Shown in pieces: positions 1 to 6,412 of a stretch of 10,808 nt of DNA; position 1 is the stretch's first letter, and each line of letters begins with the position of its first letter. A model generated the notes under the pieces. It was given only the letters and a program-made list of their open reading frames with translations. It was not told where the DNA came from and ran no database searches. Source of the DNA: a bacterium (lineage in GTDB: Bacteria; UBA10199; 2-02-FULL-44-16; JAAZCA01); NCBI GenBank assembly GCA_041648665.1, contig JBAZOP010000097.1, positions 1 through 10,808 on the forward strand, written 5' to 3'. The translations under genes and the position numbers were made by a program.

Positions 1-871
1 AAAGCTGGAACCCTGTAACGGCGCCAGCGCCGCCATACCACCAACCGCCTCCGCGCACTGTGTGCATGCCTCCGGAAGTAGACGGCATAGTCAGTTCCCA
101 ACTTATGACTTTCGGGCCGAATGTTTGCGTTGGCTCCGTGATGTGAATTCTCGCGTTCCAGCCCGGCAGCGCGCTGACGGTTACGCCCCCCGGCTGAGAT
201 AATGAGATATTCGGACCACTCGCATTGCCAGATACCGCGCTGCCGACGACACTCACCGCGATCTGGCTATACTCATATAATGTGTTGGCAAATGATCCTC
301 CGGAATGGACTTGGAACCCGAGATCGACGCCCCCCGTTCCAGGGACCAAATTGCTCACGACAATCTCGTAATCCGTATATGCGGCAGTGAAGCTCGTCGT
401 GTCCGAGACCGTGGCGCTGTTGTTCGCGGCAAACGTATTCAGTAGGATCGTCGATCCAGACGGGAGATTTGCCGCGACGACATTATTCTGCGTCGCCATT
501 GTCCCGAGGCCGAGATTTGTCCGCGCCGTCGCAACATTCGACACATCGCTGAGATTGTTCTCCGGTCGCAGGAATACGAGAGTCGATTGAAGACCGGCAA
601 TCGTCGCATTGATAGGCGCTACTGTCGTATCGATGTAATTCTTCGTGGCGACATCCTGCGCGGAGGTCGGCTCTGCGGCATTGACGACCTTGAACCCGCC
701 CATCGGCAGGTTCGCGCCCATGGCGGAGCGTCCTTGCCGGTCGAGCGAGTTCGTCAGCTCCGTCCCGATATCGGTAATCAGGCTGTTGTAGGCGTCTGGG
801 GAAATGATATTCCCTTGAACGGCCTGCGTGTTTGACGGCTGTGTGTAGATGCCGCTCGCGTTTCTGGGCAC
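1..871 (-). CDS. Tail fibre / receptor-binding protein, N-terminal 290 residues (partial)
   Basis: I translated this open frame by hand from 871 to the left edge and found no stop in 290 codons, so the C-terminus lies outside the window. The start is GTG at 871-869. The frame is closed upstream by a TGA about 16 codons earlier, no ATG lies between, and GAGGAA sits 9 nt before the GTG. Residues 51-81 hold the common phage fibre pattern MGANLPMGGFKVVN followed by DVATKNYID. Residues 116-130 (ARTNLGLGTMATQNN) are another stretch recurrent in phage tail fibres. From about 150 on the chain is beta-rich (DYEIVVSNLVPGTGGVDLGF at about 167-185) and looks like a sandwich domain seen in distal fibre regions. 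The N-terminus probably docks to the tail and the missing C-terminus probably binds the host. The gene is separated from the upstream virion operon by two genes on the opposite strand, so it needs read-through or its own promoter. Fibre identity is fairly sure; the receptor is unknown. Confidence 0.82.
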   Translation of the reverse strand, partial: MPRNASGIYTQPSNTQAVQGNIISPDAYNSLITDIGTELTNSLDRQGRSAMGANLPMGGFKVVNAAEPTSAQDVATKNYIDTTVAPINATIAGLQSTLVFLRPENNLSDVSNVATARTNLGLGTMATQNNVVAANLPSGSTILLNTFAANNSATVSDTTSFTAAYTDYEIVVSNLVPGTGGVDLGFQVHSGGSFANTLYEYSQIAVSVVGSAVSGNASGPNISLSQPGGVTVSALPGWNARIHITEPTQTFGPKVISWELTMPSTSGGMHTVRGGGWWYGGAGAVTGFQL

Positions 872-939
872 GGTCTTGATTTCCTCGCGTGAAGGCGTAG
901 GGTCAGGTCCCGCTTTTCAGCAGGATTGGAGAGGATTGA
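872..939. promoter_or_regulatory. Divergent intergenic region between tail fibre and lipoprotein genes
   Basis: This 68-bp gap separates a leftward fibre gene from a rightward lipoprotein gene, so promoter elements for one or both could lie here. On the plus strand TTGATT (876-881) resembles a -35 box, but the best element 16 bp later is only TAGGGT, a poor -10. A GGAGAGGA ribosome binding site for the lipoprotein occupies the right end. No convincing operator or terminator is visible. The promoter assignment rests on gene orientation more than on sequence. Confidence 0.3.
881..886 (-). promoter_or_regulatory. Ribosome binding site of the GTG-started tail fibre gene
   Basis: On the minus strand this reads GAGGAA, 9 nt before the GTG at 871. 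It fixes the start, because no ATG exists between the upstream in-frame stop and this GTG. Confidence 0.6.
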
Positions 940-1176
940 ATGTTGAAGCGATTTGTCGCGGCCATCGGTTTGGCCGCTGCGCTATCTGGTTGCGCTGCTC
1001 AGTTGGCTCAGCAGGCGGACGCCGAGTGCAAGTCTTTCGGCGCCGCGCCAGGAACCGCCGCCTATGTCGATTGCCGCTTGCGTCTCAAGCAAATGCAGGA
1101 AGCGCGAGCCGCCGCCATCGCCGGCGCCGGGCCGGTGACGTGCCAGCAGTTCGGAACGACAACCACTTGCTTCTGA
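940..1176 (+). CDS. Small phage lipoprotein with paired cysteines (candidate outer-membrane lysis component)
   Basis: This 78-residue protein has a clear type II signal peptide: a short basic start (MLKR), a hydrophobic core, and the lipobox LSGC with lipidated Cys18. It should be exported and anchored to a membrane. The mature part has four more cysteines, at 30, 45, 68 and 77. Their spacing and the motifs PGTAAYVDC and TCQQFGTTTTC resemble small alphaproteobacterial lipoproteins of unknown function and would suit two disulfides. A strong GGAGAGGA site precedes the ATG. The gene is on the plus strand, opposite the virion operon, and is followed 8 nt later by a two-helix membrane protein. Genes near a podophage tail fibre often include lysis genes, so an Rz1-like outer spanin is possible. 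However, Rz1 proteins are usually Pro-rich and this one is not. Lipoprotein call sure; function open. Confidence 0.75.
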   Translation: MLKRFVAAIGLAAALSGCAAQLAQQADAECKSFGAAPGTAAYVDCRLRLKQMQEARAAAIAGAGPVTCQQFGTTTTCF

Positions 1177-1184
1177 GGCGCGCC

Positions 1185-1421
1185 ATGAAGTGGAAAATTG
1201 CCCAAGGCGCGATTATCGGCTTATTCATCTGGGCTGCATTTGATGGGGCTTCTGAACGGCCTATGCTTCTGGTCGCGACCGGGATTTTGCTCGCAGAAGG
1301 CGTGACTATGCTTGTCTGCGAGATCGGAGACGAAATCCGATCATTCCGCTCCAGGCGCCGAGATATTCGAGCGCAGCGCAAGAGCCGCGGCCAAGCGGCG
1401 AGCCGCGGGATCGAGTTGTGA
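1185..1421 (+). CDS. Small two-helix membrane protein (candidate class II holin)
   Basis: I predict 78 residues starting at the ATG 8 nt after the lipoprotein stop. A GAGG overlapping that stop lies about 6 nt before the ATG and supports the start; a longer upstream frame is only a shadow of the fibre and lipoprotein genes. Two hydrophobic segments are visible, at about residues 5-19 (IAQGAIIGLFIWAAF) and 27-45, joined by a short polar turn. The tail at 53-70 is dense in Arg and Lys (RSFRSRRRDIRAQRK). Size, two helices and a basic cytoplasmic tail match the general layout of class II holins, and T7 keeps its holin near the tail fibre. No family signature proves this and no endolysin is adjacent. 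The last 81 nt overlap the 3' end of the oppositely oriented ejection-protein gene, so both strands code there. It could also be an unrelated inner-membrane accessory protein. Confidence 0.58.
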   Translation: MKWKIAQGAIIGLFIWAAFDGASERPMLLVATGILLAEGVTMLVCEIGDEIRSFRSRRRDIRAQRKSRGQAASRGIEL

Positions 1422-3098
1422 AATCAGCCCGAGGTCTGGGGCGAGTTGATTGGACAGATACGCTTGCACTGGGCCTGACATGAGCGCTCGGCCGGCGAGA
1501 CCGGGCGCGAATGGCGCAGCCGCAGCGCCGAATGCCGCGCCTGGAGCGCCGCCCATAAGAGAGCCTGCTACAGCGCCGGGAGCAGAAAGCATAGATTGGC
1601 TCGCGAGGCGTGCGGGCGTCCCGCTGTTAGGCAATGGCGACATGACCCCTACGCCAGCGCGTGCCAAATCCGCGAGATCGCCTTCCCCTCTGACGTAACC
1701 GCCTCTCTTGTTCCCCGCGGAAATTGCCGCCCGCAGCGACGCCGGAGAGATATAGCCCTGTGCCGCATTCTCTCCTGCTCCGGCTGCCGCTTTTTCGAGA
1801 GCCTTATAATTCACATATTTACGCCGCAACTGCGCCCATGCGCCGACGTCTTCCGGCGAAATCGAACGGGTCATGGCTTCGTCGAGGGCGCCGCGGATAT
1901 TTCGAAGCGCCTCCGCCCGCGCCGGGTCGGCCATTCTGAAAGTTTCGGCCGTCTTCCCAATCTGAGACCTCATGTTTTGATAGGTTTCGCCGGGGATAGC
2001 GCCGCCGCCGATCGCCTTGCCGAGAAGGTCGTCAACAAGTTTCGACACGATTGGAGCGCGCGTGGCCTGCGTCGTCAGATTGTTGTATTCCCGTTCTGCG
2101 TCAACGAGCGCTTGCGCAAGAGGCGAGTCCATCTTGAGCGTATTCCGCGCCGAAAGATCGCCGAACCTTTGGCCTAAATCGTCGTAGCCGGCGGCCATTG
2201 TATCAGGCGTCGCGCGCGCGGCGTCGATACCAGCCCGCTTCAGCGCCGCCCGCGTGAACGCCTCGCGCTGTGCTTCGTCGAGCGCCGCCGCCTTCCCTCC
2301 CGAGCCGGGGAGATCGCCTAAATGGCTTTCCAGATAGCGAAGAGACTTGGAGCCGGTTTTCTGCCCGGCCGTAAGCGGGACACCCTCCTTCGTCAGCGTA
2401 TCGACAAGTGACCGGCGCTCGTCTGAAATTGCCATCGGCGAAATAATGCGCCCCGGCAAATTCGCGATAGCGTTCCCGCCAACGACACCGGCGAGAGTGC
2501 CCGCGAGCCGGGCGGCTGGCATGTCGGGGGCGATCTGCGATGCGGCTTCACCAGAAAGGCCAGGAATGACGCCGTAGCGGATCGCGTTACCCATCATATT
2601 GCCGGGCGCGAGCATGGCGGACGGGACGGCTTCTAACGCCGCTCCAACGAATTTGCCGGGGGTCGTCTGAGATTCATGGAATGGACCAGTTACGCTTTCG
2701 ATCGCTTTTTGGATCTTCGGCGCGAGATAATCGGGGGGCGCGTTTGGATTTTTGCCCCCACGGAGGGCGTTTAGGAGTTCAGCGGTTCCGGCGGGCATAA
2801 GACCATCGGATTCGAGCCCGACCTTACGGCCGATCCAATGCAGCCCTTGATTGATCGCAGCCGGGATATCGAACGGCGATGCTACAACGCCGATGGCTCC
2901 TCTTGCGAGCGCAGCGGGCGCGGTCTTCACTATATCGCCGATGATGGACGGCGGTTCTGCGGCCGGCGCTGGCTCGCTGGCTTGCTCTATGGAAGCCGGC
3001 GGCGGTTCTGCCGGCGGCGGCGCAAACCGCGACCACGGGCCTTCTGCCGGCGCCGTAGAGGCTGGCGCGGCCTGAAAGCGTTCCCAAGGGCCAGCCAT
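1341..3098 (-). CDS. Internal virion / DNA-ejection-like protein with N-terminal GPWxRF motifs
   Basis: This 585-residue protein starts at an ATG that directly abuts the TAA of the preceding gene (TAAATG), with AAGGTG 7 nt upstream. Residues 3-8 (GPWERF) and 20-25 (GPWSRF) repeat a short motif, followed by an Ala/Pro-rich segment to about 50. This arrangement is common in podophage internal or ejection proteins. The middle is mostly helical, with charged stretches. Gly/Ala-rich hydrophobic patches occur around 197-214 and around 510-545, the latter suited to membrane insertion. No catalytic motif was found. Its place after the lysozyme-bearing virion protein and before the tail fibre matches large T7-type ejectosome proteins, which leave the capsid and form a channel across the envelope. 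The final 26 codons and stop are antisense to the membrane-protein gene. Virion role likely; the precise counterpart is uncertain. Confidence 0.68.
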   Translation of the reverse strand: MAGPWERFQAAPASTAPAEGPWSRFAPPPAEPPPASIEQASEPAPAAEPPSIIGDIVKTAPAALARGAIGVVASPFDIPAAINQGLHWIGRKVGLESDGLMPAGTAELLNALRGGKNPNAPPDYLAPKIQKAIESVTGPFHESQTTPGKFVGAALEAVPSAMLAPGNMMGNAIRYGVIPGLSGEAASQIAPDMPAARLAGTLAGVVGGNAIANLPGRIISPMAISDERRSLVDTLTKEGVPLTAGQKTGSKSLRYLESHLGDLPGSGGKAAALDEAQREAFTRAALKRAGIDAARATPDTMAAGYDDLGQRFGDLSARNTLKMDSPLAQALVDAEREYNNLTTQATRAPIVSKLVDDLLGKAIGGGAIPGETYQNMRSQIGKTAETFRMADPARAEALRNIRGALDEAMTRSISPEDVGAWAQLRRKYVNYKALEKAAAGAGENAAQGYISPASLRAAISAGNKRGGYVRGEGDLADLARAGVGVMSPLPNSGTPARLASQSMLSAPGAVAGSLMGGAPGAAFGAAAAPFAPGLAGRALMSGPVQAYLSNQLAPDLGLISQLDPAARRLAAALALRSNISAPGAE

Positions 3099-5054
3099 TT
3101 ATTGCACCTTCTCCCAAGCGTTCTGATCGGCAGGGTTCCCGCCCTTGAAGCGGTAGCCGTCGATGACATCTCCAGCTTTCGGCGCGGCAGGCGCGGCAGG
3201 CGCCGCCTCTTTCGGAGCCGCCGATGTTTTACCACCGCCGGATTTGTAGAAGTCGCCCTCGCGCAACTGGGATGCTCGCTGCCGGTTGAATTCAAGGCGC
3301 TTCTCGGCCATGGCGATGGCGCGATCGTAAATCTTCTGGCGAACCTCGTCAGGCTGAGACGACGCGCCCTGAATTTCGAGTAGTATCTTGCGCTCGCCCT
3401 CGGTCGGGGCCGCGCCGAAACTGCTCTTGAGTTGGGCCAATGCCTGCGATGTCATAAGGTTGTCGAGATCGGAGGTCGCCTGCGACGCTTCATTCCCGAA
3501 GACCGCCCCGACCTTCGCGACTGCGCTCGCGCCAGGGAAGCCCATCGCCTGCTTGCTCAGCTCCTTCGCTTGATGCAAAGCGGAGATCACGGATTCATTC
3601 TGCGAGACCATTTCATCCGCTTCGAGGATGGCCTTCTTATCCGTCGCGCTCAACGGCTGCGCATCTTCGCGGGGGAATTTCCCTGTCAGAATGTATTGCT
3701 GATTGCGCGGGTCTTTCGGGTCGCCGCCCTGCTCGACAATGAGGCGCTGCCGAGACGCCGCGTCATCTTCGATATTGCGCGTTTTATCCGAGGCTTTCCT
3801 GAAATCCGCGAACGTTCCTTCATACCCGTTCTTTTTGGCGTATTCATATTCCTGGACCGAAGCCGGGGCCTTGTCGTCTTTCGGAGCCGTGTAGATCGCC
3901 TTACCGGTAGCGGGGTCGAACAGCGTCTGACCAGCCGAAAGCGTCACGGGATTGGACTGCTTCTGCATTGACTGGAATAACGCGAGCGCGACTTGCGCTT
4001 GCGCAGGCGACGCCCATGGGTTCGTGATGACGGCCATCAGCTTTTGCGGATCGTATTTCGGAGCGCCAGCGGCCTGCGCTTGCGGCGTTGTCGCTGTAGC
4101 CTGCGCAACCTGTGCGGCGGCCGGGGAGGAGGCTGCAACAGCCGCAGGGGCGGGCGTCGCATCTTCACCCGCTGCGGGAGAGGGCGTCGCGCCAGCATAG
4201 GCCAGCGCAGGGCCGGAAGCGCCTGCGGGAGATCCCTGTCCGGTCTGCGGGGCAATCTGTCCATAGAGGCTGCGGGCTGCGGCAACGCGCTGAGCGGCGC
4301 CCATAGCGCCCATCGGATTGTCGGGCGTATAGCCCTTGGGCCGCTCGAAGCCGATGAACGCCTGCGCCGCCTCTTCTGGCGTCTTCGCAGCCTGGAGCCG
4401 TGAAAGCGTCGGCGCTTCCGTCGAGTGAAGCTCATTATCGAGGAACGCGATCTGCACTTTTGGATCGCGCCAGTCAGCGCCTTGCCCTTGTGCGAAGTTC
4501 TTTAGATTCGCCCAACGGTCGTTATGCCACTGAGCCAATCCGCCCGACGTGCCATTGTCGCCAGTGGCGTTCGTCGGATCGAGGCGGCTCTCATGCGCAA
4601 GATTGCCGATAATGCCGGCGGCTTGAACAGGGCTATAGCCGCGCTTTGTCAATTCCGTCGCGAGCATTCCGGAATCGGTTGCGAATGTCGGAAGACGCGC
4701 GGGCGCCGTCGTTTCCGCGGCGCCCGTCGTGGTTGACGCCGGAGCCATTGCCGAGCCGCCGCCGAGCATCGGCGAGATCGCGCTCATGAACTGCTTATTG
4801 AAGTCGGCCTGCGCCGCCGCTTCCTGCTGGTTCGCGCGCGCGTCTTCGAGACCGCCGACGAGAGATTGCGCCAAACGCGCGGCGCCCTGCCACGGCGAGC
4901 GAATAGGACTGGCGTCCATGCCCTGCTTCGCCAGCGCGTCGGCGAGCGCGCGCTTGCGCTTGATCGCGTCTGGCGTCACAGGGGCGCTGTTGACGCCGCC
5001 GAGAGCGCCGAGCGAACCGAGAGAGGGGAGCGCAAGCGCGTCCGCAAGACCCAT
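3099..5054 (-). CDS. Internal virion protein with phage tail lysozyme domain
   Basis: This 651-residue protein begins 3 nt after the preceding stop. Residues about 123-265 look like a phage tail-type lysozyme domain: GYSPVQAAGIIGNLAHESRL is followed by GGLAQWHNDRW, where Glu155 is the likely catalytic acid and GGLAQW (171-176) is the usual glycosidase companion motif. It should cut peptidoglycan locally during DNA entry. A long Ala/Pro/Thr linker follows to about 335. The helical C-terminal half contains TEGERKILLEIQGASSQ, a type of stretch seen in other phage internal proteins. The end (GDVIDGYRFKGGNPADQNAWEKV) is preceded by an AAP repeat. Such fusions of a hydrolase to a long structural chain are typical of virion-associated lysins, not of lysis endolysins. 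Context between an S74-tagged protein and a GPWxRF ejection protein supports an ejectosome part. The lysozyme call is strong; assembly details are inferred. Confidence 0.8.
   Translation of the reverse strand: MGLADALALPSLGSLGALGGVNSAPVTPDAIKRKRALADALAKQGMDASPIRSPWQGAARLAQSLVGGLEDARANQQEAAAQADFNKQFMSAISPMLGGGSAMAPASTTTGAAETTAPARLPTFATDSGMLATELTKRGYSPVQAAGIIGNLAHESRLDPTNATGDNGTSGGLAQWHNDRWANLKNFAQGQGADWRDPKVQIAFLDNELHSTEAPTLSRLQAAKTPEEAAQAFIGFERPKGYTPDNPMGAMGAAQRVAAARSLYGQIAPQTGQGSPAGASGPALAYAGATPSPAAGEDATPAPAAVAASSPAAAQVAQATATTPQAQAAGAPKYDPQKLMAVITNPWASPAQAQVALALFQSMQKQSNPVTLSAGQTLFDPATGKAIYTAPKDDKAPASVQEYEYAKKNGYEGTFADFRKASDKTRNIEDDAASRQRLIVEQGGDPKDPRNQQYILTGKFPREDAQPLSATDKKAILEADEMVSQNESVISALHQAKELSKQAMGFPGASAVAKVGAVFGNEASQATSDLDNLMTSQALAQLKSSFGAAPTEGERKILLEIQGASSQPDEVRQKIYDRAIAMAEKRLEFNRQRASQLREGDFYKSGGGKTSAAPKEAAPAAPAAPKAGDVIDGYRFKGGNPADQNAWEKVQ
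3181..3207. repeat. Three-copy 9-bp tandem repeat in the lysozyme-protein gene
   Basis: Two perfect copies of GGCGCGGCA and one diverged copy (GGCGCCGCC) lie in frame and encode an Ala-Ala-Pro linker near the C-terminus of the virion lysozyme protein. The unit keeps the frame, so copy-number change would only lengthen or shorten the linker. Confidence 0.6.
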
Positions 5055-5057
5055 GGA

Positions 5058-6011
5058 TTAGACCCCCAAAGCCTTGGCATAGTCCACGGCGAAGAAGCCG
5101 CCGACGTTGTGGACCGCTTCCGGCTTCACCCGTGCGACCTCGTCGGCCATCAAGCCCGTGCGCAGCGCGTCGCTCCATAGATATTTAAACATATAGACGC
5201 CGAGCCCGTTTTCGAGTTCGCCGATCTTGCGAATGTCCTTCTTGAGCCGTCGGTCAGACCAACCAAGAAGACCACGGCCGACCGTGCCGGCGAGCCCGAA
5301 TATGCCGCCCATCGCAGCCTGACGATTCGCCTGCGATTGCGCCTGCTGTTGCTGCATCGCGCCCATATAGTCAGGGGCGTTGAATTGCGCCTGCGGCGTG
5401 TTGACGAAGCTGGAATTCGGCGTCTGCACTTGCGAGCCGGATTGAAGCGCGGAAAGCACGTTGAGCGGGCTGTTGTATTCGTTCGTCAAATCATTAACAG
5501 CCGTCTGGTGGCCTTGCAGATACATATTGTTGTAGGCGTCGCTCTTCTGCTGGCCGAAATTGCGCATCGCCGTGTCATAGGCCGCCGAGCCGGGCTGAAC
5601 GCCCTTCGCGTAAAGCTGCGCGTCGAGCTGTTCTTGGTTCTGCTGCCACTGCGGATCGAGCGTATTGCGGTTGATCTGGTTGAGCCGAGCTTCGGTATCT
5701 GACCATCCGAGTTTGAGCGGCTGGCCGGACAGAGCGCCGAAGCCAGTCCCGAGAAGCGAATTCGCGAGCTTGCCTTGCCCGAGGCGTTCGGCGTTCTGCT
5801 GGTCGAGGATCGCCTTTTGCTCGGGCGACAGCGTGATGTTCGCGCGATATCCGCTTGGGGAATTCGGATCGCTAGCATAATCGAGACTGCCATAAGGGTC
5901 AGTCTGCGAAACCATCGACATGCGTTGCGAATCCGCCGCCGCTTGCCGGTTCAAGGCATATTGCATCAATGCGTTCTGCGCCGCGTTCCCGCCGCCTCCG
6001 CCTCCGTTCAT
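5058..6011 (-). CDS. Virion protein with C-terminal peptidase S74 (intramolecular chaperone) domain
   Basis: This 317-residue protein starts at an ATG that overlaps the preceding stop (ATGA), with a strong GAGGGG about 7 nt upstream. The first part is Gly-rich (NGGGGGG at 2-8), then Gln/Asn-rich and largely helical. The C-terminus from about 251 is a short S74 domain: WSDRRLKKDIRKIGELENGL, then VYMFKY, then TGLMADEVARVKPEAV and FFAVDYAKA. In this family the domain helps trimer folding and cuts itself off; Ser252 with Lys256 or Lys257 are the expected catalytic residues. S74 domains are best known at the end of tail spikes, but they also occur on small podophage virion proteins located like this one. 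By position it may correspond to T7 gp14 of the ejectosome. The S74 call is firm; the role of the N-terminal 250 residues is unknown. Confidence 0.8.
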   Translation of the reverse strand: MNGGGGGGNAAQNALMQYALNRQAAADSQRMSMVSQTDPYGSLDYASDPNSPSGYRANITLSPEQKAILDQQNAERLGQGKLANSLLGTGFGALSGQPLKLGWSDTEARLNQINRNTLDPQWQQNQEQLDAQLYAKGVQPGSAAYDTAMRNFGQQKSDAYNNMYLQGHQTAVNDLTNEYNSPLNVLSALQSGSQVQTPNSSFVNTPQAQFNAPDYMGAMQQQQAQSQANRQAAMGGIFGLAGTVGRGLLGWSDRRLKKDIRKIGELENGLGVYMFKYLWSDALRTGLMADEVARVKPEAVHNVGGFFAVDYAKALGV

Positions 6012-6412
6012 ATTGTTCCCCTCACGATTTTCTGTTCCGCCCGCGTCAGACCAAAAACGATTCCGTCTTCCTCGCCGAAATACTCGCGGAGCCGGCCCTC
6101 ATGGCGAAACCCGAGCGCACGCAATCCTCGCTGCGCGCGCGCATTGCTCTCTTTCGTTATCGCAGTGATGCGCCGCGCCACCGTAAAGCAGTATCGCGCA
6201 ATCTGCCGCACGGTCCTCACATCGAACGCGCCAGGGCCGACGACCGTCAATTCGACATTGTTCGGGCATGTGTAATTGTTGAGGATGCAAGCGCCGATGA
6301 TGCCGCTCTGATCCACAACGAGCCATCCGACTGCCGGCTTTGCTATCGATATCTCGAGGCGTTTGCCGGCCCAATAGATGGCGAGATCGTCATCATGAAT
6401 GAGAGACTTCAT
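6008..6412 (-). CDS. GNAT-like protein within the virion operon
   Basis: This 134-residue protein has the end pattern of a GNAT fold: ITAITKESNARAQRGLRALG, then F and EGRLREYFGEEDG. That is the Asn, Ala, LGF and EG layout of motif B (N90, LGF 100-102, EG 105-106). The acetyl-CoA loop of motif A, expected near residues 59-75 (GPGAFDVRTVRQIARYCF), lacks a clear Q/RxxGxG/A, so catalysis is uncertain. Both ends overlap neighbours by ATGA, which indicates coupled translation with the tail hub and S74 proteins. T7 has a small GNAT-like protein (gp13) at the corresponding place, so this may be a structural or assembly factor instead of an enzyme. AGGA lies about 10 nt before the start. GNAT resemblance is good; substrate is unknown. 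Confidence 0.68.
   Translation of the reverse strand: MKSLIHDDDLAIYWAGKRLEISIAKPAVGWLVVDQSGIIGACILNNYTCPNNVELTVVGPGAFDVRTVRQIARYCFTVARRITAITKESNARAQRGLRALGFRHEGRLREYFGEEDGIVFGLTRAEQKIVRGTI

Noticed and set aside
876..903. TTGATT ... TAGGGT as a plus-strand promoter
   Set aside because: The -10 match is poor and the spacing is 16 bp; it is kept only as a weak remark in the divergent gap entry.
849..1184. Upstream extension of the plus-strand membrane protein frame from an ATG at 849
   Set aside because: The extension overlaps the fibre start and the whole lipoprotein gene, and reads as Arg-rich nonsense. The ATG at 1185 has a ribosome site and begins the hydrophobic segment.
1596..2177. Plus-strand open frame of 193 codons opposite the ejection-protein gene
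   Set aside because: No ribosome site or family pattern was seen, and it lies wholly within a well-supported minus-strand gene.
4701..4725. Inverted repeat GGGCGCC/GGCGCCC with an 11-nt loop
   Set aside because: It lies inside the lysozyme-protein gene in an Ala/Pro-coding GC-rich linker, has no U-run, and is expected by composition.
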